From Nitzschia sp. pyKryTriq1 (Eukaryota > Bacillariophyta > Bacillariophyceae > Bacillariales > Bacillariaceae): a stretch of DNA of 64,000 bases. Positions within the stretch are counted from its first letter, which is position 1, and every line of letters starts with the position of its first letter. The stretch lies in the NCBI GenBank assembly GCA_956465555.1, contig OY101116.1, positions 3,596,001-3,660,000 of the forward strand, read 5' to 3'. The notes under the pieces are model-generated. The model was not told the origin of the DNA. It saw nothing but the letters and a program-made list of their open reading frames with translations, and ran no database searches. The translations under genes were made by a program, and so were the position numbers. Shown here in pieces: positions 49,657-57,647 of this stretch.

Positions 49657-50340
49657 CTATCTAGTAATCGCCGTACCGGAGGTAGTAAGAAGGACTGGAG
49701 GTGCGAGTGGTGGGGCCGAAGCGTCGTGAGGAAAGCTCAGATTATAAATCTGAGCTAGACCGCCATCGCGGGCAGCATGAACATCGTAGAGTTCAGCCGC
49801 CGCACGGATCCTCGACTTTGTTTCTTCTGTATTCGGATACGTACTTTTGAATTTGGACTGACACAGGGGGGGGAGATTGGAGAACGATACCCAATCGATT
49901 CTGTAGAGGTTGTCGTTTTTCTTCCTGGGGCATTCGTCAACAATGCCGACAATCATGCCGGAAATGCCCGCGAGGGGAAGGCCGCTGAGGGAGAAAAAGG
50001 AGCTGTCTCCAAGAATCTTTCTCTTGGAATAAGCGTATCGCTTTCTTTTCTTTTGAGCATCCAAGTCGGATTCCAAAAGATTGCGTAAACCATCGCTGAC
50101 ATTATCTGCGTCATGGGCATCATCGTCCCCATCGGCCATCGGAGGGAGTGGAGCTGCCGCGACGGAATTTGTTACTACCGTAGCTACTTGCTGATCCTCA
50201 AGAGAAGCCTCCAACAGAGTCCTGTATTGCTCTAAATCAAAATTTTCGAAGCTAATCGACTCCCTACGGATGTTGGTGGGGCTGTTCAACTCTAAGAGTG
50301 AATCTCTGTCCCATACAGGGGAAGAGGGAGGGTCCGACAT
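49657..50340 (-). CDS. Hypothetical protein (227 aa), possibly mobile-element derived
   Basis: A single-exon ORF with a clean start (GGACCCTCCC after ATGTC) and stop. I do not recognise the family. Residues 1-100 are acidic and disordered; 95-112 is a basic patch (QKKRKRYAYSKRKIL); about 125-165 forms a compact hydrophobic module (GMIVGIVDECP followed by NLYRIDWVSFSNLPP) that looks like a small SH3/chromo-type beta barrel; the tail is P/A-rich. N-terminal acidic/basic regions followed by a barrel occur in some piggyBac-type transposase ORFs, but no DDE catalytic region is found downstream, so that link is speculative. Flanking DNA has palindromes and decayed ORFs. A domesticated or truncated element ORF is one possibility; an orphan gene is the other. 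Confidence 0.5.
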   Translation of the reverse strand: MSDPPSSPVWDRDSLLELNSPTNIRRESISFENFDLEQYRTLLEASLEDQQVATVVTNSVAAAPLPPMADGDDDAHDADNVSDGLRNLLESDLDAQKKRKRYAYSKRKILGDSSFFSLSGLPLAGISGMIVGIVDECPRKKNDNLYRIDWVSFSNLPPLCQSKFKSTYPNTEETKSRIRAAAELYDVHAARDGGLAQIYNLSFPHDASAPPLAPPVLLTTSGTAITR

Positions 50341-50533
50341 GGTGGATGCAAGTTCGGCCGAAATTTTTGAGACAAAGGCAGAATTTTTGGTGAAGTGTAT
50401 CTCGACGAATAACTGACATGGGACATTTGATGCCAGTACGATATCTACGTAAAATTGGATGCTCTTTCACGTGGTTACACTTGGAGGAGGCAGAAACATG
50501 TTTTAAGGGGAGATAAGAAGCGCTAAAGGCTTC

Positions 50534-50553
50534 GAGGCCCCTATAGGGGCCTC
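50534..50553. repeat. Perfect 20-bp palindrome
   Basis: GAGGCCCCTATAGGGGCCTC is its own reverse complement over all 20 bases. It is GC-rich and not part of the surrounding TACCGGTA-type repeats. It could be a protein-binding site or the residue of an excised element. Confidence 0.9.
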
Positions 50554-50996
50554 CGATCCGATTGGCGTTAATTAATTCTGAAGTTTTGTCTTAAGAGAAT
50601 TCTGCCTACTATATAAATAATATCGGGGACATCCTGCCAATCCTGCCGATTCTGCGCCTCTGATGTTTTCCTCCAACCAAGCTTGCATTGCATCAACCAT
50701 TCGAAGTGTCTGTGGATAGTCATATTTAACAACAGGTTTACTCTCGTCGATGGATGAATGAAATGAATGAATTCCGGTCATCATCATCATCATCATCATC
50801 GTCCCATTGTTTTGGCCACATCGCTGGAATCCGACCAGCAGCCAAAAGAATGGGCGCGAAGTTGATCGTAGAATGATGACGTCCTGTACCAGAGCATACG
50901 AGGCTTGTACAGAGACATTTTGCCGTAGGCCCCTGTAGAAATTTGTACCGTGCCAAGAATTTTGACCGGCGGATCATCCATTATACAATGGAATTG

Positions 50997-51066
50997 CCTA
51001 CCGGTACCGGTACAGGTACGTACCGGTACAGGTACGTACCGGTACATACCAGTACAGTACCGGTAT
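50997..51066. repeat. Array of TACCGGTAC / GTACAGGTAC units
   Basis: Seventy bases composed almost entirely of GTAC, CCGG and CAGGTAC blocks, including two direct copies of a 16-bp unit (GTACCGGTACAGGTAC). Each unit is palindromic, so the array is self-complementary. Confidence 0.85.
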
Positions 51067-51394
51067 TTATTATTTTTTGTTCCCCCCGACGACTTATTAG
51101 ACTCTGCCCTGTCTGCATTCACGGCGGCGATTGACGACATTGTTTCAGCCATCAGCCATGCATGCAAAAAAGCAATGACAAGGGGACACGACATGCCCTC
51201 TACTACTCGTTTCTGATTAATACGCACTATTATTAATATGTATTTCTTGAAGAGTGTATACTACTCTGTAGCTCTACTGTAGTAGAGTCTACTGCAGTAG
51301 AGGAGTAAGAGCAGTCCTCATTGCCTAGGATCTCAGACACCTCCCGGTTGCTCGCTTTTTCGTTTGAACGTCAGTCGGATCGGATGTTGCTCTA

Positions 51395-53269
51395 TTAAGC
51401 TTCCTGCACGTCCTCTACATTTTCAGTCGGATCCGGATCCGATGTTGATTCCTTTTCCAAAACCTTTTCTTCGTCGGTAGCTGCGATATCATCCTTGCCA
51501 GCAAGTGGTGTTTCTTCTTCATCATCTTCAATGATTTCACCCTCATCGATGAGATCCATGGGGATGACAAGGTTCAAAATCATAGCGGTCACGCTGCCAA
51601 TGAAGTAGGGTGTGTTGATTGCAATCATCACTCCTACGCGGAATGAATTCAGTGCTTCTGACATATCAGGATCGTACGGCCACCACTGGTTGGGACGTTC
51701 CGCGCCAGCACCCACACCGGGCGAGGAGAATGCGGGTACCAAAGCTGTTCCCACACCAAGTGCAAGAGACGCTGCCACAATATAGTGTGTTCGACGGTCA
51801 ATTTGATGGAAGCCAATGAGCTTGATTCCAGAAACGATGATGTTAGCAAACAAAAAAGTGAGAGCGCCACCCAACACACAGTCGGGGATGGACAAGATCC
51901 ATGCGCCAATTTTTGCAATCACTCCGAAAATTAGCAACCAAAAGCCACAAGAGTAACCGGCGGAAGTGGAAGCGCATCTTGTCAGGGCAACGATTCCATT
52001 GTTCTGGGAAAGCGTGGTGTTTGGTGTGGTCGTTCCAAGCGCCGCAAAGAAGCTGGAAACAGCGTCGCCAAGTATACCACCTTGTACTCTCTTGTCATGA
52101 GTCGGTCCCTCCGGACTCAAGCGAGAGGCATGCTCGGTCGCTGTCACATCTCCAAAAGTCTCCATGGCGGTCACCATAAAACCAAAGAGCATGGGGATAA
52201 TGGCAGGGCCATGTACACTGAGGGGAAAAGTTTCGACCCAGAGGAATGTGAAAACTTCGCTGTTCTTCATGCGAGTATTGGTGACGAACCGATCACCTTC
52301 GTAAGAAGCCAATGCCGCGATGGCATAGCCGCCTAGAAGACCCCAGATCACCATGGTATTGCGCATGAAGGGGCTTCCAAAGATCTCAACAAACAAAAAG
52401 ATGAGGAAGACCGAGAACCCCATGGCAATATAAGGACCAGAGCCGTAGCCAAGTTGGACTTCTCCATTTCCCATGCACGGGTTGTCATCGCTTGGTACTC
52501 GGGAGCATCCAACGCCTCCACCCCAGAACCGCATTCCTGCTCCAGTGAGCTGGACACCAATCAACAAGACGGTGACTCCGAGGACAAACGGAGGACAGAG
52601 ACGCTTCAAGATCCTTCCTGGAATGAAAGAAATAAAGGCTTCAAACCAGACACAAACCATGATGGTGCCAAGCAACTTGCCCCATGCTTCTTCAAAATCA
52701 GCTCCGGTCGACGTCATGATGTCATACAGGATAATTGGAAAGATGGCGTTGTACTGGTTGGCAGTTCCCATGGTACTGAGGACTCCAGTTCCAAGTTGAT
52801 AGCTGGTGAAAGGAATGGGGATTGTACTGACTTGCACAAGAGTGCCAAACCCAGAACAAATCAACGAAGCACTGACCAGATATTGGGCAACATCCAATAC
52901 CCGTTCTCGGTTCATGGCTTGCGTCTCGCCAAGCGAAGCGTCATAGTCCTCGGGAAAGTAGCTCATCACGACGTTGGAAACGAGAAGAGCAGGGGTAATA
53001 ATGTTGGTACTCATGGTCAGTGCATGTTGCAAGCCAATCATCATGCTGACCGAGAAGCTTAGAGTTTCATCATAGGCATAGAATGGGGGAGGCTTGTACT
53101 CATGTTTCTCCTTTTTGCAAAAGGGAAAGCGTGGAGTGCACAGGAACTTCCAGTCATACTCGCCAATAAAAGCTGCCTTGGCCCCATGTTCCTTGTAGGT
53201 GTCGTAAATGCCCATGACAGAGGATCGTAGTACACGACTTTGAGCGGTAGGCGAGTACAAGCCGTACAA
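51395..53269 (-). CDS. NCS2/NAT-family nucleobase (xanthine, urate or uracil) permease
   Basis: A single-exon ORF of 624 codons with 12-14 predicted membrane segments. The nucleobase-ascorbate transporter signature is intact: QNNGIVALTR (422-431; consensus [QEP]NxGxxxxT[RKG]). TM1 has the GLQHALTMS motif (79-87) and TM8 has AMETFGDVTATEHAS (368-382) with the substrate-binding Glu. Members co-transport purines or uracil with H+ or Na+ at the plasma membrane. The N-terminus is cytosolic with a GEYDWKFLCTPRFPFC segment; the C-terminal 70 residues are acidic (DEGEIIEDDEEETP), possibly a regulatory or trafficking tail. A start at Met19 (53215) is also possible. Substrate cannot be assigned from sequence alone; the QNNG rather than QNPG/QNVG signature may affect specificity. 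Confidence 0.92.
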   Translation of the reverse strand: MYGLYSPTAQSRVLRSSVMGIYDTYKEHGAKAAFIGEYDWKFLCTPRFPFCKKEKHEYKPPPFYAYDETLSFSVSMMIGLQHALTMSTNIITPALLVSNVVMSYFPEDYDASLGETQAMNRERVLDVAQYLVSASLICSGFGTLVQVSTIPIPFTSYQLGTGVLSTMGTANQYNAIFPIILYDIMTSTGADFEEAWGKLLGTIMVCVWFEAFISFIPGRILKRLCPPFVLGVTVLLIGVQLTGAGMRFWGGGVGCSRVPSDDNPCMGNGEVQLGYGSGPYIAMGFSVFLIFLFVEIFGSPFMRNTMVIWGLLGGYAIAALASYEGDRFVTNTRMKNSEVFTFLWVETFPLSVHGPAIIPMLFGFMVTAMETFGDVTATEHASRLSPEGPTHDKRVQGGILGDAVSSFFAALGTTTPNTTLSQNNGIVALTRCASTSAGYSCGFWLLIFGVIAKIGAWILSIPDCVLGGALTFLFANIIVSGIKLIGFHQIDRRTHYIVAASLALGVGTALVPAFSSPGVGAGAERPNQWWPYDPDMSEALNSFRVGVMIAINTPYFIGSVTAMILNLVIPMDLIDEGEIIEDDEEETPLAGKDDIAATDEEKVLEKESTSDPDPTENVEDVQEA

Positions 53270-54232
53270 ATCGATGAAAAGATGAAGGTAGGGTGGTTAG
53301 ATCACCGAATACAACAAGTACCGAGGATGAATCCTCCTTCCATGATGCTTACCGTGGAAATGATTGATCTTCGTTTCGGTCGCTCTTTTATCGGTTACCG
53401 GTTGTGCCACCGAAAAATTTATGTGACGGATCTCTTTGATTCTGATCGCGAGGATCTTGGCCTTTTGCTTCATTTTTTACGATTCTCTCTGGCTTTCCGG
53501 TATCAGAACTTCTGCAGTCAGAAAAAAACTGTACCAGATACAGTACTAGTACTCTAGCTAGTAGAGGCTACTGCGGGGGTCAATTACTCGCAAGGGGATA
53601 TTCTTCTCTTCAATAAAAGATACGACCGTACTAGTACCGGTATCTTTTGATGACCACCCTGCCCGGACACTGGTCACTCGGCAAATTCGCAGAACCTTCA
53701 CAAATCACAAAGCAGTCTTCTCGTTCCCGTTATTTTCGGGAACTTCGCCGCCTGTTGTGTTTTATTCATCATGGTACGTGTACGGTCAGGGGTCCATAGC
53801 GCGTGAGCTCTTCGCGCGCTATGGACCCCTGTGTACGGTATCATACCGGTATGGCGTGTTTTCGCAACGTTCGGGACTGAACGGAATCGGGAGTGTGAAT
53901 CATTTTAGTCAAACATCATTGGGCAACCTGCTATTTCGATTTCCAGTACCAGGTAGTCTACAAGTACTGCAGTACGAGTACAGCACTACCGGTACCGGTA
54001 CATTCATTCTATCCCCATCACGTTGAAAGTAAATAAAGTTGCACTACACTCTGGAGAGAGACTTGACGGGAGAAAGAGAGAGAAGTTATGTGACAAATTA
54101 CAGTATAAACTCACGACCCACCGCGCCGATCTACTCTGCGTCGTGGATCTCTACTAGTAGTAGTAGAGAGAGAGAGAGAGGCTAGCATTAGTCTACTGCA
54201 GACTACAAGACAAAGTAATAGCAGGGATTGAA
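53270..54232 (-). other. Intergenic region with a perfect hairpin
   Basis: No gene. It contains the 17-bp-arm hairpin at 53787-53831, GTACTGCAGTACGAGTACAGCACTACCGGTACCGGTAC in pieces at 53963-54001, CTACTAGTAGTAGTAG at 54152-54167 and a GA tract at 54166-54180, close to the 3' end of the PHOSPHO-like gene. Confidence 0.45.
53787..53831. repeat. Perfect 17-bp inverted repeat with 11-nt loop
   Basis: Arms 53787-53803 (CAGGGGTCCATAGCGCG) and 53815-53831 are exact reverse complements, separated by TGAGCTCTTCG. The outer flanks are similar too (GTACGGT before and GTGTACGGTA after, in direct orientation). Stem GC content is high, so the transcript would form a stable hairpin. It could be a structured-RNA or foldback-element remnant; no T-run follows, so terminator-like function is not suggested. 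Confidence 0.9.
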
Positions 54233-55588
54233 TTATGGTACATCCTCTAGCAAACCTCGTACGAGATCTTTCAGATCATCGCCAGTACGCCACTCCACTA
54301 CTTGGCATTTGGGGATGATCTGCTCCGCCCTAGCAAGATCGAGAGCGGGCAATATTCCAAATATGCCTCCTACTTGAGCAATAATTTCATCACCATCACC
54401 ATCACCATCATCATGAGCCGTGATAGCTTCTTCATCTGTCTCGCCTCCGGTCCGCCGATTCGCAAACGATCGTTTCCTTCCGGCCCTTGCCAGCATGACG
54501 TCGCCCTCATCCAATACGTTCAATACTGGACAAGCATCATTGGCTCCATCCCCGACGTATACAATCCTAGGTCGCAATTTCTTTTTTCCTTCCAAAGATT
54601 TGGATGCAGCAGCAGCATTACCATCAAAGTCGAGCAATATTTCTTTCAAAGCTTTCTCCAGCGCTTGAGTCTTGCAGAGATTCGATGGACACCTTCGACA
54701 GCTGTGCCCACCCAGTGGCTTGGAATGGTGAGTCACACAAAGCCGTGGTGGGGTTTCGCCGCCACCATTTGTATTAGTATTAGTATCATTGGACCAGAAT
54801 CCTTCATTGGAAATAACTCCATGTGTAAAATGCTCGACCATTCCATGTTCCTGTAAAAATGCCCCAATAAACAAGGTATTTCCATCCGACAAAATCATTT
54901 GACCCGTATGATTTCTGTGATGGTGATGATGATGATGATGATGGATATCGTCCAAAGTATCCTTGACATTTTTGAGATATGGCATTTGGCGGGCCGCCTG
55001 CAGTAAACTGGATGGGGTAGCCCCGTGGTCGTCGATCGCTCGGCGGATCATGGCTTCCACACAGGCATGCCAGTCTTTGTTATTCTTGGGAGATTCAAAT
55101 TCTTCCTGGAATCCACGTCGTAATTCTTCGTCGTCAGTAATGAATTGACCAGGAATGTACTCATCCGAATTGCAATTGACGACTGTCCAGTCAAAGTCCC
55201 AAACAAAGAGAGTATCTGGGATTTTCTTGTTTTGGCGCATACTCGTATACGACGACGACGACTCTTCATCCTCTTCCATCATTGCCACGGTGCCTCTCTC
55301 ATTCGAAGAGGAGATGAGCCTCCAACCGAAGACTGCTGCCGTCACGGCGAAGAACACAGTACCCGAAGGGCTGGAGTTGTTGGCGGTATTAGTTCTATGA
55401 AATGCATGGTGGAATCTTGCTTTTGTAGTGGAGGTGGCGATCCCTCGGGTATTACTGGTATAATATGACGACCGGAGAAATAATGTGGACGTTACTGATG
55501 ACGAAGCTCGGCGCGTGCCTTGTGATATGCGCTGCCAGCAGCACACAGCAGCCGAAGAAGAGGAGGAGGACGAGGGCGGGATACGCAT
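54233..55588 (-). CDS. PHOSPHO1/2-like HAD phosphatase with organelle-type N-terminus
   Basis: A single-exon 451-residue protein. HAD motifs: DFDWT (131-135, nucleophile Asp131), LSDGNT (233-238), and VGDGAND (345-351) with metal-binding Asp. The family marker HSCRRCPSNLCK (295-306) corresponds to the CP.N.CK segment of PHOSPHO1/PHOSPHO2, which hydrolyse phosphocholine, phosphoethanolamine or pyridoxal phosphate. In animals motif I is DFDxT(I/V)xxxNSD; here DFDWTVVNCNSD agrees. The first 75 residues are S/T/R/A-rich with few acids, then a hydrophobic segment (GTVFFAVTAAVFGWRLI, 76-92), suggesting a mitochondrial or plastid presequence plus membrane anchor. A nine-His run (216-224) comes from a GAT/ATG microsatellite (54918-54943) inside the cap region. 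The C-terminal portion has a second insertion rich in D and G (about 385-400). Confidence 0.85.
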   Translation of the reverse strand: MRIPPSSSSSSSAAVCCWQRISQGTRRASSSVTSTLFLRSSYYTSNTRGIATSTTKARFHHAFHRTNTANNSSPSGTVFFAVTAAVFGWRLISSSNERGTVAMMEEDEESSSSYTSMRQNKKIPDTLFVWDFDWTVVNCNSDEYIPGQFITDDEELRRGFQEEFESPKNNKDWHACVEAMIRRAIDDHGATPSSLLQAARQMPYLKNVKDTLDDIHHHHHHHHHRNHTGQMILSDGNTLFIGAFLQEHGMVEHFTHGVISNEGFWSNDTNTNTNGGGETPPRLCVTHHSKPLGGHSCRRCPSNLCKTQALEKALKEILLDFDGNAAAASKSLEGKKKLRPRIVYVGDGANDACPVLNVLDEGDVMLARAGRKRSFANRRTGGETDEEAITAHDDGDGDGDEIIAQVGGIFGILPALDLARAEQIIPKCQVVEWRTGDDLKDLVRGLLEDVP

Positions 55589-56002
55589 TTTTTTAATTGC
55601 GTCGTGCCGTCAAGTCATGCTCATCGATGTCGATATGGACGCTGGATGCTAGATGCTTGGGGTTTTCGCTTCTGGGCATGAGAGGAGTCGTCGTAGCCGT
55701 CAAGAGGCAGGCGCTATGGCGGCACTTTTTGTTACTTCGTCCTTTGGAACGATCAGATCTTTGACCCCCGAGGCAGGCATTTAAGGAAAAATAATAATTC
55801 TTTAAAAATTATATCCAAATTACCTCAGGGGTAAAAGATCCTGCCACCGACCGCCGCATGCCTGATGCCGACTACACGAGAGAAAGATTATTTTTTCAAC
55901 CAATGCGACGATCTTGAGCTTATTGATGCGAGGATAATAGAGGCGTCGTCCTCACACATCAGCCACACACCACTTGAAACATAAATTGAGGTCATCGAAA
56001 GA
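55589..56002. other. Divergent intergenic region
   Basis: A 414-bp spacer between the PHOSPHO-like and hydrolase-like genes, holding both promoters. I see no strong motif. An A/T-rich patch lies at 55785-55815. Confidence 0.4.
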
Positions 56003-57048
56003 ATGCCAATTATGAAGAGAGCATTGGTCCGTCGTGTTCGTCTTTTCTTTGGAGTAATATTATGCTGCACTTCCTGCACCATCTCATCTGCGATCCGAAC
56101 GCGTCTGACATGGTCGAATGGAATAGGGTACAATGAAAAGCATATGGTGACGGATGGAAAGACGATCTCGAAAATGTTTGGAGCGCCAGTGGTCTACTGC
56201 TTCAATCCAAGTGCAATGGTCGACGACAACGATATGGTGGGCTACTTGAACGACTTGACCCAGGCTGGGACACAGAAACTCGGGCGAATAACTATGGAGG
56301 TGGAGGCCTTGGTCAAGTGAGTACATCCAATCGAACAGAGCTCAACAATGATAATGTTGATTCATTGTATTCGAGAATTGACAGTCTAATGATTTCTGGT
56401 ATTCAATCTAATGCCAAGTGCAGACATTTGAAGGATGCGGTTGCCTTTGTGCGGAAGAAAGGTCGAGTAATACACATCGCACATTCACAGGGCGCTCTCA
56501 TCACGTTTCTAGCTGCAAAACAGTTGTCACCGTTGGAAATGAACCGCATTGAAATAATTGCTTTTGGTGGCGCGGCAGCTCTTCGACAGACACCCGAAAC
56601 TCCTTTTTATCGATGCATCAATTACTATTCCGTCAATGATCCCTTGCTCTGGGTGGTACCATCTGCGGAACAAGCACTTCGATCCGGGCTGGTAGTGGAC
56701 GATGAATTCTGTTTTCTAGCCCCAAAGATCGGCGACCCCATCCAAGATCATCACCTCCTAAGTCCTACATATGCTCAGGCTCTTTCGTGGGAAGGTCACA
56801 GGTATCAGCGGACGTACCAAAGCATAGTATACCGATCAGCAAAGTGGCTATTGACGTTGGTCTTGGCCGTACTTGAAATGATTCGTTCCAGATTATCATC
56901 CCTTGTCCAAGGTGTTCAAGAAAACATTCTTCGTCCACTTTGGCTCTGGGTGCTTGCATTTATGTCACTGCTTGAAAGGGGGCTCCAGAAATCACGCCAA
57001 CCCAGTAATAATATCTCCTCAACAGGAGGTCTCGCAGTAACAGCATAA
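56003..57048 (+). CDS. Alpha/beta-hydrolase-like membrane protein
   Basis: Two exons, 56003..56316 and 56385..57048, give 325 residues. The 68-bp intron (GTGAGT donor, TTGACAG acceptor) removes the TGA at 56318-56320 and keeps phase. An N-terminal signal-like segment (RLFFGVILCCTSCTISSAI) is followed by WSNGIGYNEKHMVTDGKTIS, GYLNDLTQAGTQKLGRIT and the nucleophile-elbow-like HIAHSQGALITFLAAKQL (G/A-x-S-x-G with Ser in HSQG), then IIAFGGAAALRQTP and CINYYSVNDPLLWV. The SxG elbow and later NDP/H-containing segments fit a serine hydrolase such as a lipase or esterase, but the exact family is unknown to me. The C-terminus has amphipathic hydrophobic helices (WLLTLVLAVLEMI, LWLWVLAFMSLLERG) likely to associate with membranes. 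It would be missed or split without the intron. Confidence 0.72.
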
Positions 57049-57647
57049 AAATGCGTTTGCAGCAGAGATTGCTGAGTTGCGTCCATCGAATATTCGGTTT
57101 CAACACATACTGTAACACAATAAAAAGGAATACCAGAATAAATCCGATCGTCGATCATTATCATTATTGAAGACAACCACAGGTCTAATACTGCAAATGC
57201 TCGGACCATCATGTACTCCTGGCTCGGGCCACTACTACGAAGTTCGAACGCGAAAACGCGGGCTCTCAAAAATTATCATCTAAACATAATACGACTTTTC
57301 GCTCAGCGCCCGGGATTTTCATTTTCATTATTACGTACTTTGATTCATCCGACTTTTTCAGTTGCATCCTGTTTCGATCGCCGCGCAACATTCGACGACG
57401 AACGACGACACCGGGTACCGGGTACAGTACCGGTACAGTACCAGGTACCTGGTACCCGTGTACTGTTATGGTGTATGCATCGCATCAAGCGTTGCGAGCA
57501 TTTTGATGATCGTTGTTTCCACAACCCAGACCTGCTAGCACAACGCCTGTCGTCATTATTTACCACCATATCAGTAGAGACAGCGTATTGATACTACTCT
57601 GTCGATGCCGCCCCCTACACGACGTAGCCTATATCGGATTTGCAAGT
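57049..57647 (+). other. Intergenic region and 5' UTR of the F-box-like gene
   Basis: No gene. A dense cluster of GGTACC/GTACCGGTAC palindromes lies at 57412-57459. The in-frame segment 57513-57647 is open but has no coding-like composition and is taken as 5' UTR. Confidence 0.4.

Larger units (their letters stand above)
50341..51394. other. Intergenic region with palindrome and GTACCGGTAC array
   Basis: No supported gene. It has a perfect 20-bp palindrome at 50534-50553, a (CAT)n tract at 50773-50794, a dense array of TACCGGTAC/GTACAGGTAC units at 50997-51066, and CTACTGTAGTAGAGTCTACTGCAGTAG in pieces at 51277-51302. Minus-strand ORFs at 50572-50799 and 50796-51227 run across these repeats and look fortuitous. 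Confidence 0.45.

Noticed and set aside
50521-50570. Possible tRNA or terminator around the GAGGCCCC palindrome
   Set aside because: No cloverleaf, no anticodon arm or T-loop consensus, and no following T-run.
50572-51227. Two minus-strand ORFs, one starting with seven Met and one rich in Y/V/P/T/G repeats
   Set aside because: Both are translations of (CAT)n and GTACCGGTAC repeats; no domain seen.
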